Shown: positions 42,107-52,500, counted from the first letter of the stretch. The stretch is 64,000 nt of DNA from Nostoc sp. B(2019) (GCF_010091925.1 NZ_WVID01000013.1:62001-126000); one strand, 5' to 3'. Program-made: numbers and translations. Notes: generated by a model from the letters alone, not told the origin.

Positions 42107-45100
42107 TTAATTAAGCTCCTGTAATATCAGTGTAGACTCAGCCGATCGCCCAAATTCTTCTGGTGCATATTGCAGATGAACTTCAGCACCAGGCCAAAGG
42201 TATGTACCGGGAGTAACAGAACGTACCAAGTAGTGCAGGCTATAAACACCTGGTTCCAAGTGGTCAGCGTAGGCGATAATGCGATCGCGATGGATAATTT
42301 TAAACCCAAGTTGCCAGCTATCTGCTTTTGCTTGTAATGCAGCTGTAGCAGTTTGAAAACTTGCATCCACAGCCTCAAATCCTGCTGGTAACGGATCTTT
42401 AATTACTATATGTTCCACAGGATGATCTGCAATAATTTCCAATCCAATATCAAACACCTGTCCACTTTCTAAAGTTAATGGTTTATCAAATGCATAAAGA
42501 CCTAACTTTTGCAAGACTTTTTCCTGGTTGATACTGCGAATTTCTCGTGATACCCGTAAACCATTAAACCTGCCTGGTTGATTTCCCTGCAAGCGATAAT
42601 TATAGGCAACTAAATAATGTAAAGTGCCTCTTCCTACTTTTTTTAGTAGCAAATCATAACGCCCACGGGGTAAATTATTCATTGCCACATTCATCTGTAA
42701 GCTAGGATTTTGGTAGCCATCAAAGCGATTTTCTCCTAACTTTTTACCAGCTAATTCTACTGTAGTGATAAAATTAGGTGGTGTCGGTTGTAGTTGGCTA
42801 TATTCAATCAAAGCTGTTAAAGCTTGAGCATTGTTATAGTTAGTTTGCCATGTGCCATCTCGACGTAATGCGAGAAGACTTTGGAATAACTTATCTATAA
42901 TTTCTGGTTTACTTTGCTTGGATATAAACAAGCGTAAAGCTTGCGCTTGCGTTGTGGTAGATGAACTCATCCATCCCCAACTACGGGGCAAACTTACAAC
43001 TGCTGTGCGACCAGTTTCATATATATTTTGTTGTAATTGGGTCAACATTTGTTGTGATTCATCTTGCCATTCTGAGAATTGAGATAAGTACCGCGCTAGT
43101 TTAATTTGAGTGACTAAATCAAAGTTATTACGCTGTTGATAAATATCTGCTAAGAAACTATTGCGTTTATCTCCCAATTCTGCTAAAGCTATTAATGCAT
43201 TAAGTTGCAATTGAGTTTTGCATAGTTGTTGTTTGCAAAATTCAAACTGTCCGGGGTTAGCTAGAACTTTTTGCAAATAACCTTTCAGGCGCGAAAGCAT
43301 TCCAGAATCTACCAAACCAGGGAACCCCTGATTTGCTTTAACCAAAGACTCTGCTGCATAAGAAGAAACCCAAGGGTCGGACTTTTCTTGTCCTGGGAAA
43401 GCAGCAAAACCACCATCTGATATTTGAAGTTTTTGGAGTTTTTCTAGTGCTAGATTTGCCTGGTTGCTAGGATTAAATTCTGCAAATGTTTGACCATATT
43501 TTTGTCCAAGAGTTTGTAGATTAGCCGCAATTATCAGTTGACTTGCTGCTGGTTCTGTGAATGGTAAATCATCATCTGCTAAAACCTGCTTTGCTGGTGC
43601 TTTAATCTCTGGTATTAAGTTACTCGCTAATTGAATATCTAAACCTCCGGCTTCCAGGAAGATATTTTTATCGACATTCAGCGGAATCTTTACTTGTTTT
43701 TCGGTGACACCAGTTTCAACCACTTGTTCTGTAATTTCCAGCGGCTTAATTTCCAAAGGTACTTCAAAAGCGTCTGCTGTACCATTTAGCTGGGTGGTAA
43801 AGCGAACTTTACCAACTCCCACAGTACTCGCCACCATTGGAAAGCGATAAGCATGAGTTGCTGATTCGGCTTTGGTTTGCAAGGAAGTGACTGTAGGGTT
43901 ATTCTCAGCAAACTTCACCGTACCGCTAAGTTCGCCATTTATGGCAAGATTTCCTGTATTCCCAGTGTTGTTAGTTACTGATAAACCACCAAGGATGCGA
44001 TCGCCTGGACGGGCAAACTGTGGCAAAATGGCATTAGTTAGCAGTGGCTTAGTAGTCATAAACGTCGCATCCCCATTCCCGAAACGCAGATTTCCATCAG
44101 TGGCGACAGCCATCACTCGCCATGTAGTTAAGTCATCCGGCAATTTAAAGGTAATCTGTGCTTTACCATTAGCATCAGTAATCACAGAACCGTTGTAGTA
44201 AGCTAAAGCTTGAAAATCTGTGCGAACGTGCGTATTTGCTGCACCAGTTGATGACCCACCACCGTAACCCCAGCCTTTGGGTTTCGCTACATCTTGGGGT
44301 TGTAAGATGACATCTGGTCGATTATCGCTAAAGCGGGTAGATATCGGCTGTTCTGCATAAACCGTATCTACTAAATCTGGCGGACGATAACCAGAAAGTT
44401 GTAGCACCGCTTCATTCACCACCATGACTGTAAACTGTCCTTGGGTGGGTTTGCCTTGATTATCCTGAAGTTCTAGTTGTACCGTTTCCTCTGCACCAGG
44501 TTCTAATGATGTTTGCACTGGCTTAACTTGCAGTTTTAAATACTTATCTTCCAAGTTGACTTTAAAGGGTGCAAAGCCAATGCGTACCAAGTTATCTAAA
44601 CTTTCAGCTTCTACCTGGCTAATTGGTGTACCTTGTCTTACCAACACAGCTTCAACAGCTGCATTTGGCAACATTTCTGGCGTTACTTCAAACTGAATTT
44701 GTGGCGCTCCTCCCTTAACTTTGGTAATCTGCTGATAAAGAGGTTTATCTTTAACAATAGCAAAGTACAATTCGGCATCTGGATAGGGAGATTGAATTAG
44801 TGCAGTAGCAGTTTCACCTGGTTTAAACTCCGTTTTATCAAGCTTAACTTCCAAGATATTTTGCTCTCTAGAACCCCAAAATACAGGATTTTCTCCAGTT
44901 GCCCAAATTTGTAAATCTGTGGCACTCAATTCATCTTTAGCATTGCTAAAATTAGCTCTAATGCGGTACGAACCTGATTCAGTTGGTGTGAGGGTTACTG
45001 ATTGTGGATTGTTGGCAGATATTACTTCTGTTTGTCCTACCGTCTTATATTCAACTTGATTTTTTGGTGTGCGGCTACCTTCAACTAATTGCGTGACACT

Positions 45101-47860
45101 GCTATATTTCATCTGTTGTAATTCCAAACGCACCCGTTGACCTGTTATTGGTTTTCCTGTGGGGTCAGTAACAATAACTTCAATGGGAAAAGCTTTACCA
45201 GCATCAGCAACAAAATTACTTTTTATCCCAATGAGACGATTACTTGGTAAAGCTGTAAAAGTTTGAGAATTTGCCACAGATAGATTAGAAACATCTGCAA
45301 CTTCCACATCTATCCGATAAGTCATCGGATAAGGCAAATCTTTAGCTACAGCTATAGTTTGACTAATATTACCCTTAGCATCTAACTGAGCATCAGTTTG
45401 CAACACATCACTAGCTATAGAAGGACTTTCCTCTGGCCATAACCATTGTCTGCCAAAAGCAAATCCCTCCCATCCTTTGGGGATAAAATCAGTTTGCTGG
45501 CGAGTAACAAAATACTTAGCTTTACCTCCTTCTACAGGCGCACCAAATAGATAATTACTTGTAGCTTTAGCCTCTACTTTCTCGTCAATTAAGGCAAATT
45601 CTTTATCTAAGTTGAGTTCGACTTTAAAATTTGGTGGTTTAAACTCAGCTACGCGAAATTCTCCAGCAATTTCTTGTCCATTTTTACCTTTAGCCTGAAT
45701 TGTATAGTAGCCTAAAGGCTGAGTCTTATTGATTGGCCACTCTAACGAAAACGTACCAAACTCATTTGTAGTTTGCGTACCCAAATCAGTTTTTTTGCCA
45801 TCGGGATTTACCAGAGTTAATTGGTAAACAGCTTTTTTATCTTGTTGGATTGTACCATTTTGCAAGTAGTCAGCAAAACCAGTTAACCAAGCTTTTTCTC
45901 CTGGTTGATATAACTGTCTATCTGAGAAGATGACTCCACGCGATTCTGATTTACCATCTTGCCAACCTGCATCAATACCATATCCATAAGCACCGCTATA
46001 TTCTTCAGTTCTAGTAAATGCCCAATCTTGATTTTCACGCGCAATTACTAATAATTGTGGTAATTTAATAGAGCTTTTATTTGCCGGATAACATTGCTGT
46101 AAATCTTGACGATTAATTCTCAAAGTTCCATTTTCATCAGTTTTACCTGTTGCACAAGGTACAGGTTCAGGGCGAGATTTTGCCTGTAACTTTGATTGAT
46201 AAATATCGATAGCAGCAGCTTTAACTGGCGAACCATCACTCAAATGATTAACGCGAATTAATCCTGACTCTGGAAACCATTGACTAAATATACCCAAATT
46301 TGTCAATTCAACCAAACCATAAGTCACAGGTTCACGCCACATTTCTTTACCATTCTCTTGATATTTATTAGTGCGTGCTTGCACTCCATAAGCTAACATT
46401 CCCGTAGCAGCACCTATTTTTTCTCGCAGAGGAACTGTAACGTCAACTGACTGATTTTTCTTAACTGCTAATTTAAAACTTTGCCATTCCGAAGGTTTTG
46501 ATAAGAAATCATTACCGTAATTGAAATAGACTAAATCTGTTGGTTTAACAACTCGATAAGCAGCTTTGTAATTTGATTCTGGCAAATTTACTGTATTAAT
46601 ATTCAACTGCAAATCTTTACCTGCGGGAAAAATATTTAAATCTGATGGTGTCCAGATATCCCCAGCTAAATCTCCAGTATCATACTTCACTGTGAGAGGC
46701 TTACCCAAACTCTGACCGAACTTATCTTTGAGATTTGCACCGATAGTAATTGTATAAGTAGTAGCTGGGGCTAAAGCATAAGGATTAATACTAACAATTC
46801 TATCTTCATCATTTACTCGTATTATTCGCGGAATGGCTTTTGGCGTCGGCTCAATTTTAATATTTTCTCTAGCGGCATCTGCTATTAAAACGTTATTAAA
46901 TTCTAGCTGGGGGCTACCTTTAATAAATCTTCCATAGGTTCCCGCAGCATCAGGCTGCCCATAAAACTTAATTCCCTGAAATGCCAAAGGAAAATAAGTA
47001 GTTAACTTACTGGCAAATTGTTTATCTGTAGGTATATTGCCATAAGCTGGAAGTATCCCCAGAGAAAATTCTAAGCGATAACGGGTTGCTTTTTCAAGAT
47101 TTGGCTGAGGAATAAGATTATAAATCCAATTGCGTGTCGAGGGGTCAAATTTTTCTAAAGGGTCTTTATTTTCTAATGTCTCTTCTTTAGCTAATTCAAC
47201 TTGGAAACGTATACTATTATTGTTACCTTCTGGAGTAAGCCGTAAATGTTCTTGTACGGAAGCTAAATCTAGCTCCACATTAGAGTTAAATTGCAACTTC
47301 TGCTGTAAATCAATTGGTTCGGCATCAGCTTTTTCAATAGGGTTCACACCAGGTAAATTAGTCAGTTTAATAGGTTCAGTATTAAAAGTCCAAGCTAAAT
47401 CGTTGTCTAGACGATGATTTGTTAAATCTGCCAAACCTGCTTTGAGAGTAACTTGAAATCGTGTGGCTTTTGGTAATGCTTTATCAGCTTGAAATCCCAC
47501 CATGCGCGGCGTCAAAAACCGAAATTGACCCGGTAAAGGCGGCCAAAGCTCAAACTTTTGTAATAGCTTTTGTTGTTCTGGACTATCAAGACTCTCAACT
47601 GGTATTAAAGCCTCTTTAAACCGGATGCGAATTTGATTAAGAGGTTGAGTATCTCCAATAGGACTAATTTGTTCAATCCAGACTGGTAACTTTGGTGGTG
47701 TGAGTGGCGAAACCGCTGGTAATTTTTCTCTACCTGGGGAAATACCAAATAAATTACACCCTGCTACCCCCACTACAATTATGATAAAAAATAAGAACTG
47801 CTTAAAAAATATTATACAGCGTTTATTAATCTGCTGAAATATAAATTTATCTGTGTTCAT
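42107..47860 (-). CDS. Bacterial alpha-2-macroglobulin lipoprotein lacking the thioester
   Basis: A 1917-aa periplasmic lipoprotein: lipobox VAGC with Cys35, a series of macroglobulin-like beta domains, a bait-region-like stretch, then the conserved WRVMAVATDGNLRFG segment and an alpha/alpha-barrel TED domain (about 1420-1700) and a C-terminal receptor-like domain. In protease-trapping members the TED opens with a CxEQ thioester; here the corresponding place reads LPFTEPAASQL around residue 1435, so the Cys and Gln are gone. This matches the YfaS type of colonization-factor-like A2Ms rather than the thioester YfhM type. It is divergent from PBP1C, the known genomic partner of bacterial A2Ms (guarding the cell wall after envelope breach). 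Full-length, no frameshift seen. Confidence 0.9.
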   Translation of the reverse strand: MNTDKFIFQQINKRCIIFFKQFLFFIIIVVGVAGCNLFGISPGREKLPAVSPLTPPKLPVWIEQISPIGDTQPLNQIRIRFKEALIPVESLDSPEQQKLLQKFELWPPLPGQFRFLTPRMVGFQADKALPKATRFQVTLKAGLADLTNHRLDNDLAWTFNTEPIKLTNLPGVNPIEKADAEPIDLQQKLQFNSNVELDLASVQEHLRLTPEGNNNSIRFQVELAKEETLENKDPLEKFDPSTRNWIYNLIPQPNLEKATRYRLEFSLGILPAYGNIPTDKQFASKLTTYFPLAFQGIKFYGQPDAAGTYGRFIKGSPQLEFNNVLIADAARENIKIEPTPKAIPRIIRVNDEDRIVSINPYALAPATTYTITIGANLKDKFGQSLGKPLTVKYDTGDLAGDIWTPSDLNIFPAGKDLQLNINTVNLPESNYKAAYRVVKPTDLVYFNYGNDFLSKPSEWQSFKLAVKKNQSVDVTVPLREKIGAATGMLAYGVQARTNKYQENGKEMWREPVTYGLVELTNLGIFSQWFPESGLIRVNHLSDGSPVKAAAIDIYQSKLQAKSRPEPVPCATGKTDENGTLRINRQDLQQCYPANKSSIKLPQLLVIARENQDWAFTRTEEYSGAYGYGIDAGWQDGKSESRGVIFSDRQLYQPGEKAWLTGFADYLQNGTIQQDKKAVYQLTLVNPDGKKTDLGTQTTNEFGTFSLEWPINKTQPLGYYTIQAKGKNGQEIAGEFRVAEFKPPNFKVELNLDKEFALIDEKVEAKATSNYLFGAPVEGGKAKYFVTRQQTDFIPKGWEGFAFGRQWLWPEESPSIASDVLQTDAQLDAKGNISQTIAVAKDLPYPMTYRIDVEVADVSNLSVANSQTFTALPSNRLIGIKSNFVADAGKAFPIEVIVTDPTGKPITGQRVRLELQQMKYSSVTQLVEGSRTPKNQVEYKTVGQTEVISANNPQSVTLTPTESGSYRIRANFSNAKDELSATDLQIWATGENPVFWGSREQNILEVKLDKTEFKPGETATALIQSPYPDAELYFAIVKDKPLYQQITKVKGGAPQIQFEVTPEMLPNAAVEAVLVRQGTPISQVEAESLDNLVRIGFAPFKVNLEDKYLKLQVKPVQTSLEPGAEETVQLELQDNQGKPTQGQFTVMVVNEAVLQLSGYRPPDLVDTVYAEQPISTRFSDNRPDVILQPQDVAKPKGWGYGGGSSTGAANTHVRTDFQALAYYNGSVITDANGKAQITFKLPDDLTTWRVMAVATDGNLRFGNGDATFMTTKPLLTNAILPQFARPGDRILGGLSVTNNTGNTGNLAINGELSGTVKFAENNPTVTSLQTKAESATHAYRFPMVASTVGVGKVRFTTQLNGTADAFEVPLEIKPLEITEQVVETGVTEKQVKIPLNVDKNIFLEAGGLDIQLASNLIPEIKAPAKQVLADDDLPFTEPAASQLIIAANLQTLGQKYGQTFAEFNPSNQANLALEKLQKLQISDGGFAAFPGQEKSDPWVSSYAAESLVKANQGFPGLVDSGMLSRLKGYLQKVLANPGQFEFCKQQLCKTQLQLNALIALAELGDKRNSFLADIYQQRNNFDLVTQIKLARYLSQFSEWQDESQQMLTQLQQNIYETGRTAVVSLPRSWGWMSSSTTTQAQALRLFISKQSKPEIIDKLFQSLLALRRDGTWQTNYNNAQALTALIEYSQLQPTPPNFITTVELAGKKLGENRFDGYQNPSLQMNVAMNNLPRGRYDLLLKKVGRGTLHYLVAYNYRLQGNQPGRFNGLRVSREIRSINQEKVLQKLGLYAFDKPLTLESGQVFDIGLEIIADHPVEHIVIKDPLPAGFEAVDASFQTATAALQAKADSWQLGFKIIHRDRIIAYADHLEPGVYSLHYLVRSVTPGTYLWPGAEVHLQYAPEEFGRSAESTLILQELN

Positions 47861-48336
47861 CTGTGTTTATCTGTGGTTAATTACTTCTTCTCATACCTCA
47901 CTCAAGTGAGAACTACTATAATCATGTTTGAGTAACTTAAATTAAAAATCGATAGCAAGTAAAAATTGGCATTTACGCACTAGCCAATGCTTAGCTTGCT
48001 GAAGAAAGGACGCAAGACAAGTAGTTATTTCTATCTAAGGTTTGAATATTTACATAGATAACCAATCCCTTATAAGAGTTCCTAAAAATTACTACAATTC
48101 TTAACAATTGGTATTAGTAAAATGGTGTCTTTGTGTTTTGGTGGTTAGTCAAATTTTTATTTGAACCACAAAGGCGAGGGCAGCCGTGTGGGCGGGTTTC
48201 CCGACTTGAACGGACTGCCCGTACTAAGACACAAAGTTATTACAGAGAGATTGTTAAATATTGAATATATTTGCTGATATATCTTTAATCACAACGTCAA
48301 AATTAAGGTAAGTTTTCCTGGGCAAGGGATTCCCTG
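47861..48336. other. Intergenic region, 476 bp, with repeat
   Basis: This divergent spacer between the A2M and pbpC genes holds no gene. An interspersed repeat at about 48125-48242 has inverted outer arms (TGTCTTTGTGTTTTGGTGGTT against AACCACAAAGGC and AAGACACAAAG) around a GGGCAGCCG/CGGACTGCCC core. Both promoters must lie here. Confidence 0.55.
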
Positions 48337-50643
48337 ATGAGAATTAAGCATAAATTTTGGCGTCTGCTACATCGTAAAACAAGTAAAGTTATCTTGGCTA
48401 TACTACTAATTTGCTTAGTGGTGCGCCTACTTCCTTATTTTGCGCCCATTCGTGCCACAGACATTGTACAAAATCAATTGGCAATGCAGTTTAGCGATCG
48501 CAATGGGCTACCATTAGGAACATTGCTCACTCGTGATCAAGAGCATACAGCAGTAGTACCCCTCAATCAGGTTTCCCCCCAGTTTATCAACGCCATTTTA
48601 GCCGCCGAAGATGGTAGCTTTTATCAGCACGGGGCGTTAGATATGAAAGCAATTGTCCGCGCTATCAAAGAAGCCATTCACGCTAAAAGAATTGTTTCCG
48701 GTGCTTCCACAATTACCATGCAGTTAGCGCGGATGTTAGATCCCGTCCCTCGGACTCTCTCAGGTAAAATAAGTGAGATTTGGTTATCTTGGCGGTTAGC
48801 AGCGGGGATGAGCAAAAATGAAATTCTCGCTGCATATATCAATCGGCTGCCAATGGGAGGAAATATATATGGTGTGGAAGCAGCAGCCCGTATTTATTTC
48901 TCTATCCCAGCCAGTGAATTGAACCTCGCCCAATCTACTCTTCTCGCCGCTATTCCCAATAATCCCACCTACTTTAATCCTTACGAACATTGGGAACGGT
49001 TGAAGCAACGCCAGAAATATGTCCTCAATCGTATGATACAGGATGGATATATCACTGGCTTAATGGCACGAACATCCGCCGAAAAGGTTGTGTTTCAGTC
49101 TCGTCAACAAGGAATTATCGCTGCGCCACATTTTTTGTTTTGGTTAGCCAGTCAATTGTCTGAGACGCAAACTCAAAAAATTTCCTCCCCCATCCGCACT
49201 ACTATAAATCGTCCCTTGCAGCAGTTTGTAGAAGCACAAGTGCAGCAAGTAATTTCTTCCCTGGCGGCTAACAACGTCCATGATGCAGCTGCTTTAGTAA
49301 TTAACAACCACACTGGCGAAGTTTTAGCTTATGTCGGTTCGCCTGATTACTTCAATGAAGCAAAGCTAGGACGTAATGATGGGGTGCAAGCTTTGCGTCA
49401 ACCAGGTTCTACCCTCAAGCCTTTTGTGTATGAATTGGCTTTAGAAAAAAGTCTGATTCGCCCAAGTACTATTTTGGCAGATGTCCCTGCTCACTACGCC
49501 ATTCCCGGCGCAAAACTATATAGTCCTACAGATTACACCGAAAGTTTTCTCGGCCCTGTGCGGGTACGAGTTGCTTTAGCGAATTCTCTAAATGTCCCAG
49601 CAGTCAGAGTTTTAGAAAAAGTAGGTGTGCAGACTTTCCTAGAACGTCTGCATCAACTGGGGTTTGAACACCTCAATCAAACCGCAGAACATTACGGTTT
49701 GGGGCTGACTCTTGGTAGTGGCGAAGTCAGTTTGTGGGAACTCGCTAGGGCTTACTTAACTATGGCCAAACTGGGAGAAGCCACCCCATTAGTAACGACA
49801 TTCTCTGATTCCCCCTTACCCCTTACCCATTCCCCATTCCCCAACCCTACAACATGGCAATTAATTATTGATATGTTAAGCGATCGCCATGCTCGTGCAA
49901 CAGCTTTTGGTGTAGACTCTGTATTAAACTTACCCTTCCCTGCTGCTGTTAAAACTGGCACTTCCTCCAACTTTCGTGATACTTGGACGGTTGGCTTCAC
50001 TACCGATTACACCGTTGCTACTTGGGTAGGCAATTTCAACGGCGAACCGATGAGAAAAGTTTCAGGTGTTACAGGTGCAGCACCTCTGTGGAATCGAATT
50101 ATGTTACATCTGCACGAACATCAAGAACCAGCAGGTTTTCAGCCTCCAAAAAGCCTAGTAAAACTACCTGTTTGTGCAACTTCGGGGTTACGACCAACAC
50201 CAGAATGCACCTCAGTAGTACAAGAATATTTTTACCCAGAAGACAAACAAGCCTACGAAACTCAAAATAACTTCAATTTGCCACCAGAGTATGATGAATG
50301 GTTAGCAAAACAGCAACAATCTAGTTTTACTTCTGGCAATCTGCGGATTTTATCTCCGCATAATGGCGATTTATTCTTACTGTATCCAGGTAACGAGGCG
50401 AAGCAGAAACTAGAGTTTAAGCTAGCAGGGACAACATCTCAACCTGTAGAGTGGTGGCTGAATGGTGAAAAGTTAGCTACACAATCAGCTAATTCTTTAT
50501 TTTGGTATTTGCGCCCTGGTAACTGGACTTTGGAAGCAAAAAGCGGTGAAATCAGCGACAAAGTAAGTTTTCAAGTTGAGTTAGCTAGTATCAAACCCAC
50601 GCGACGCGGCTTTTCTATTGTTAATTCTCAAGTAAAGCAGTAG
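48337..50643 (+). CDS. pbpC: Penicillin-binding protein 1C
   Basis: A 768-aa bifunctional peptidoglycan synthase. One TM anchor (about 17-34) is followed by the GT51 glycosyltransferase with catalytic Glu91 in AAEDGSFYQHGALD and the GASTITMQLARML motif. The transpeptidase has Ser358 in GSTLK, the SxN motif in ANSLN and Lys539 in KTGTS. A BiPBP_C-type beta domain ends the protein (about 665-755), which separates PBP1C from PBP1A/B. All active-site residues are kept. It is divergent from the A2M lipoprotein; PbpC and A2M are a known functional pair in bacteria. A low-complexity SPLPLTHSPFPNPT loop sits between motifs. Confidence 0.93.
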   Translation: MRIKHKFWRLLHRKTSKVILAILLICLVVRLLPYFAPIRATDIVQNQLAMQFSDRNGLPLGTLLTRDQEHTAVVPLNQVSPQFINAILAAEDGSFYQHGALDMKAIVRAIKEAIHAKRIVSGASTITMQLARMLDPVPRTLSGKISEIWLSWRLAAGMSKNEILAAYINRLPMGGNIYGVEAAARIYFSIPASELNLAQSTLLAAIPNNPTYFNPYEHWERLKQRQKYVLNRMIQDGYITGLMARTSAEKVVFQSRQQGIIAAPHFLFWLASQLSETQTQKISSPIRTTINRPLQQFVEAQVQQVISSLAANNVHDAAALVINNHTGEVLAYVGSPDYFNEAKLGRNDGVQALRQPGSTLKPFVYELALEKSLIRPSTILADVPAHYAIPGAKLYSPTDYTESFLGPVRVRVALANSLNVPAVRVLEKVGVQTFLERLHQLGFEHLNQTAEHYGLGLTLGSGEVSLWELARAYLTMAKLGEATPLVTTFSDSPLPLTHSPFPNPTTWQLIIDMLSDRHARATAFGVDSVLNLPFPAAVKTGTSSNFRDTWTVGFTTDYTVATWVGNFNGEPMRKVSGVTGAAPLWNRIMLHLHEHQEPAGFQPPKSLVKLPVCATSGLRPTPECTSVVQEYFYPEDKQAYETQNNFNLPPEYDEWLAKQQQSSFTSGNLRILSPHNGDLFLLYPGNEAKQKLEFKLAGTTSQPVEWWLNGEKLATQSANSLFWYLRPGNWTLEAKSGEISDKVSFQVELASIKPTRRGFSIVNSQVKQ

Positions 50644-50717
50644 ATGCACAGCCGCTTGGAGATAGACATCACCCTTAAAAATTTAAAATAGAGTCATCCC
50701 CAACCTCAAAACTAACC

Positions 50718-51290
50718 ATGACTCAATTCAAAACTAAACTCACCCTTGAGGAATTCCTCGCACTTCCCGAAGGAGAAATCACCTACGAACTCATTGATGG
50801 AGAAGCTGTTGCCAAATTTAAAAACGATACAATGTCACCAAAGTTTTTTCATAGTTCTATAACAGGTGCGTTATTTATACTATTGTCTGCATGGGCACAA
50901 GGAAAGGGACGGGTTGTAATTGAATGGGCAATTAAGCTAACACGAAATCAACAAGACTGGGTTCCTGTAGCAGATTTGACTTATGTTTCTTATGATCGTC
51001 TTTCTGCTGATTGGTTGCAAGATGAGGCTTGTCCTGTTCCACCCGAATTAGTCATTGAAATTATCTCCCACGGCCAAACTTTCGGAGAGATGACAGAAAA
51101 AGCAACTGATTATCTGAAAGCTCAAGTTCAACGAGTTTGGATTATTGATACTAGAGCAAAAACTATGACTATTTTTTATCCCGATATTCTCCCTCAAACC
51201 AAACGCGGTACTGATAGCTTAGAAGATTCACTATTTGAAGGGCTACAAATTACACCTCAACAAATCTTCCAGCAAGCAAGAATTTCCTAA
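50718..51290 (+). CDS. Uma2 (DUF820) family putative endonuclease
   Basis: A 190-aa protein of the large cyanobacterial Uma2/DUF820 family with a PD-(D/E)xK-like core: LTLEEFLALPEGEITYELIDG at the start, WVPVADLTYVS supplying the Asp, PELVIEIISHGQTFGEMTEK giving the Glu and Lys, then QVQRVWIIDT. Such proteins are highly duplicated in Nostoc genomes and spread with mobile DNA; cutting activity is predicted but rarely tested. Complete, with normal length. It is 74 bp after pbpC, but a functional link is not implied. Confidence 0.88.
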   Translation: MTQFKTKLTLEEFLALPEGEITYELIDGEAVAKFKNDTMSPKFFHSSITGALFILLSAWAQGKGRVVIEWAIKLTRNQQDWVPVADLTYVSYDRLSADWLQDEACPVPPELVIEIISHGQTFGEMTEKATDYLKAQVQRVWIIDTRAKTMTIFYPDILPQTKRGTDSLEDSLFEGLQITPQQIFQQARIS

Positions 51291-51368
51291 CTTGCATACT
51301 GGTATTCAAAACTATTTTATACTTGTGTGTGAATGGTATTGTTACAGGTATTAAGTAGAAGGGCTTAA

Positions 51369-51495
51369 TTAAATCAAAGCTTGTAGTAAGGGATTTAGCC
51401 CTTGAAAACCTTATATAGAGCGATAAATCGCTCTATTCGAGACGCTACGCGAACACTACGAACTAGAATGTTATTTTATGTTTAATTATGTCTAC
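51369..51495 (+). repeat. Dispersed repeat, copy A
   Basis: Contains AAAGCTTGTAGTAAGGGATT, AGAGCGATAAATCGCTCTA (a perfect palindromic hairpin), GAGACGCTACGCGAACACTA and AATGTTATTTTATGTTTAAT ending in GTCTACC. It is 25 bp before copy B in the same direction. No coding capacity is seen, so this is MITE-like. Confidence 0.8.
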
Positions 51496-51519
51496 CAATT
51501 AAGTAGCTAGGCGCAAATA

Positions 51520-51643
51520 AATTAAAGCTTGTAGTCGGGACTTTAGTCCTGATAAGCCTTGTTTTGAGCGATAAATCGCTCTCTGCGAGACGCTACGCGA
51601 ACACTACGAACTAGAATGTTATTTTATGTTTAATTATGTCTAC
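51520..51643 (+). repeat. Dispersed repeat, copy B
   Basis: The second copy has AAAGCTTGTAGTCGGGACTT (with GGACTTTAGTCC stem), GAGCGATAAATCGCTCTC, GAGACGCTACGCGAACACTA and the same 40-bp 3' half as copy A almost letter for letter. Together with copy A it fills the spacer before the 54-aa ORF. Confidence 0.8.
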
Positions 51644-51752
51644 TTAATTACCAGCGATCGCCTAACAAATAACTAATATCTATCTTCCGAAATTTGCCCT
51701 TTGGAAATTGGTGTTATAAATTATTGATGCTCAAATTTTATATTTATCACCA

Positions 51753-51917
51753 ATGACAAGTACACAAGTCAGTTCAAATACAAAAGAAAACAAATCAGCT
51801 AAGAAGAAACAGTCTTTTGGTAGTGTGGATGTTGGCTCTCCTAAAGTACCACTCCGCCAACGCACCAAGACAGAGCAACAGCACGAGTTGTTGAGTGACT
51901 GGGAACATGCAAGTTAA
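51753..51917 (+). CDS. Small basic protein, function unknown
   Basis: A 54-aa ORF from ATG 51753 to TAA 51917, missed by usual length limits. It is Ser/Lys/Gln-rich (MTSTQVSSNTKENKSAKKKQ) with a central GSVDVGSPKVPLRQRTKTEQ and a C-terminal ELLSDWEHAS. It looks like a small disordered protein, with a short C-terminal acidic tag. There is no strong Shine-Dalgarno; the reading frame and compositional bias are the main support. It is convergent with the secreted-protein gene and only 4 bp apart, which argues against that space being random. Confidence 0.45.
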   Translation: MTSTQVSSNTKENKSAKKKQSFGSVDVGSPKVPLRQRTKTEQQHELLSDWEHAS

Positions 51918-51921
51918 TTTG

Positions 51922-52500
51922 CTACTTCGCCTTCCAATCACACAATTGAGATGGAGATGTCATCCGAGGACGATTATATTGGTAAAATCCTTCAACATTA
52001 AGTGAAGCATTGCGGTACAAAATCCACTTAACAGCATCCTTGTTATCATCAGGAGTAGTAATCAAATGTCCTTGGCTAAGTATTAAGCGTCCCTCTGAAT
52101 CCCACTTAAATAAAGATTCAGGTCTGTTTTCCAGTTGATTAGCAGCCCATGATATCGCTAAAGCTTCACCTGTAATGCAATCGCCATTTACTACCCCTCG
52201 AATACAGATAAAATCATCTGAATGAGGATAGCCGTAATATCCATTAACGCGATTCCCCATTTTACTAAAATTGAAACAAACTCCAGCCCCGTCTCGCCAA
52301 TCTTTGGGGTCAGGTTGACTACAAAACTGATAATTGCTATTTGCTAAACTTGCAATATTGACTGGTCGCTTTATAACCCAATTCTGGTTTACAGAAGATG
52401 GAATTTGTTTACCTTTAACTTGGCTGTAAGAAATTAGCAAACCTGTTAGTAAGGTTGCAAAAACCACACCCAACGGTAAGAGATTGCTTCTAATTTGCAT
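51922..52500 (-). CDS. Secreted or membrane-anchored protein of unknown function
   Basis: A 192-aa protein with an N-terminal signal/anchor (LLPLGVVFATLLTGLLISYS). The rest is soluble and Cys-containing (YQFCSQPDPKDW, GAGVCFNFSKMGN, ICIRGVVNGDCITGEALAIS, SQLCDWKAK), so one or two disulfides are likely in the periplasm. The segment NRVNGYYGYPHSDDFICIRG suggests a small beta-rich ligand-type fold. I do not recognise a named family, though such short secreted proteins are common in Nostoc. ATG 52500 starts just before the signal. It is followed on the same strand, upstream, by the 37-aa membrane ORF. Confidence 0.72.
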   Translation of the reverse strand: MQIRSNLLPLGVVFATLLTGLLISYSQVKGKQIPSSVNQNWVIKRPVNIASLANSNYQFCSQPDPKDWRDGAGVCFNFSKMGNRVNGYYGYPHSDDFICIRGVVNGDCITGEALAISWAANQLENRPESLFKWDSEGRLILSQGHLITTPDDNKDAVKWILYRNASLNVEGFYQYNRPRMTSPSQLCDWKAK

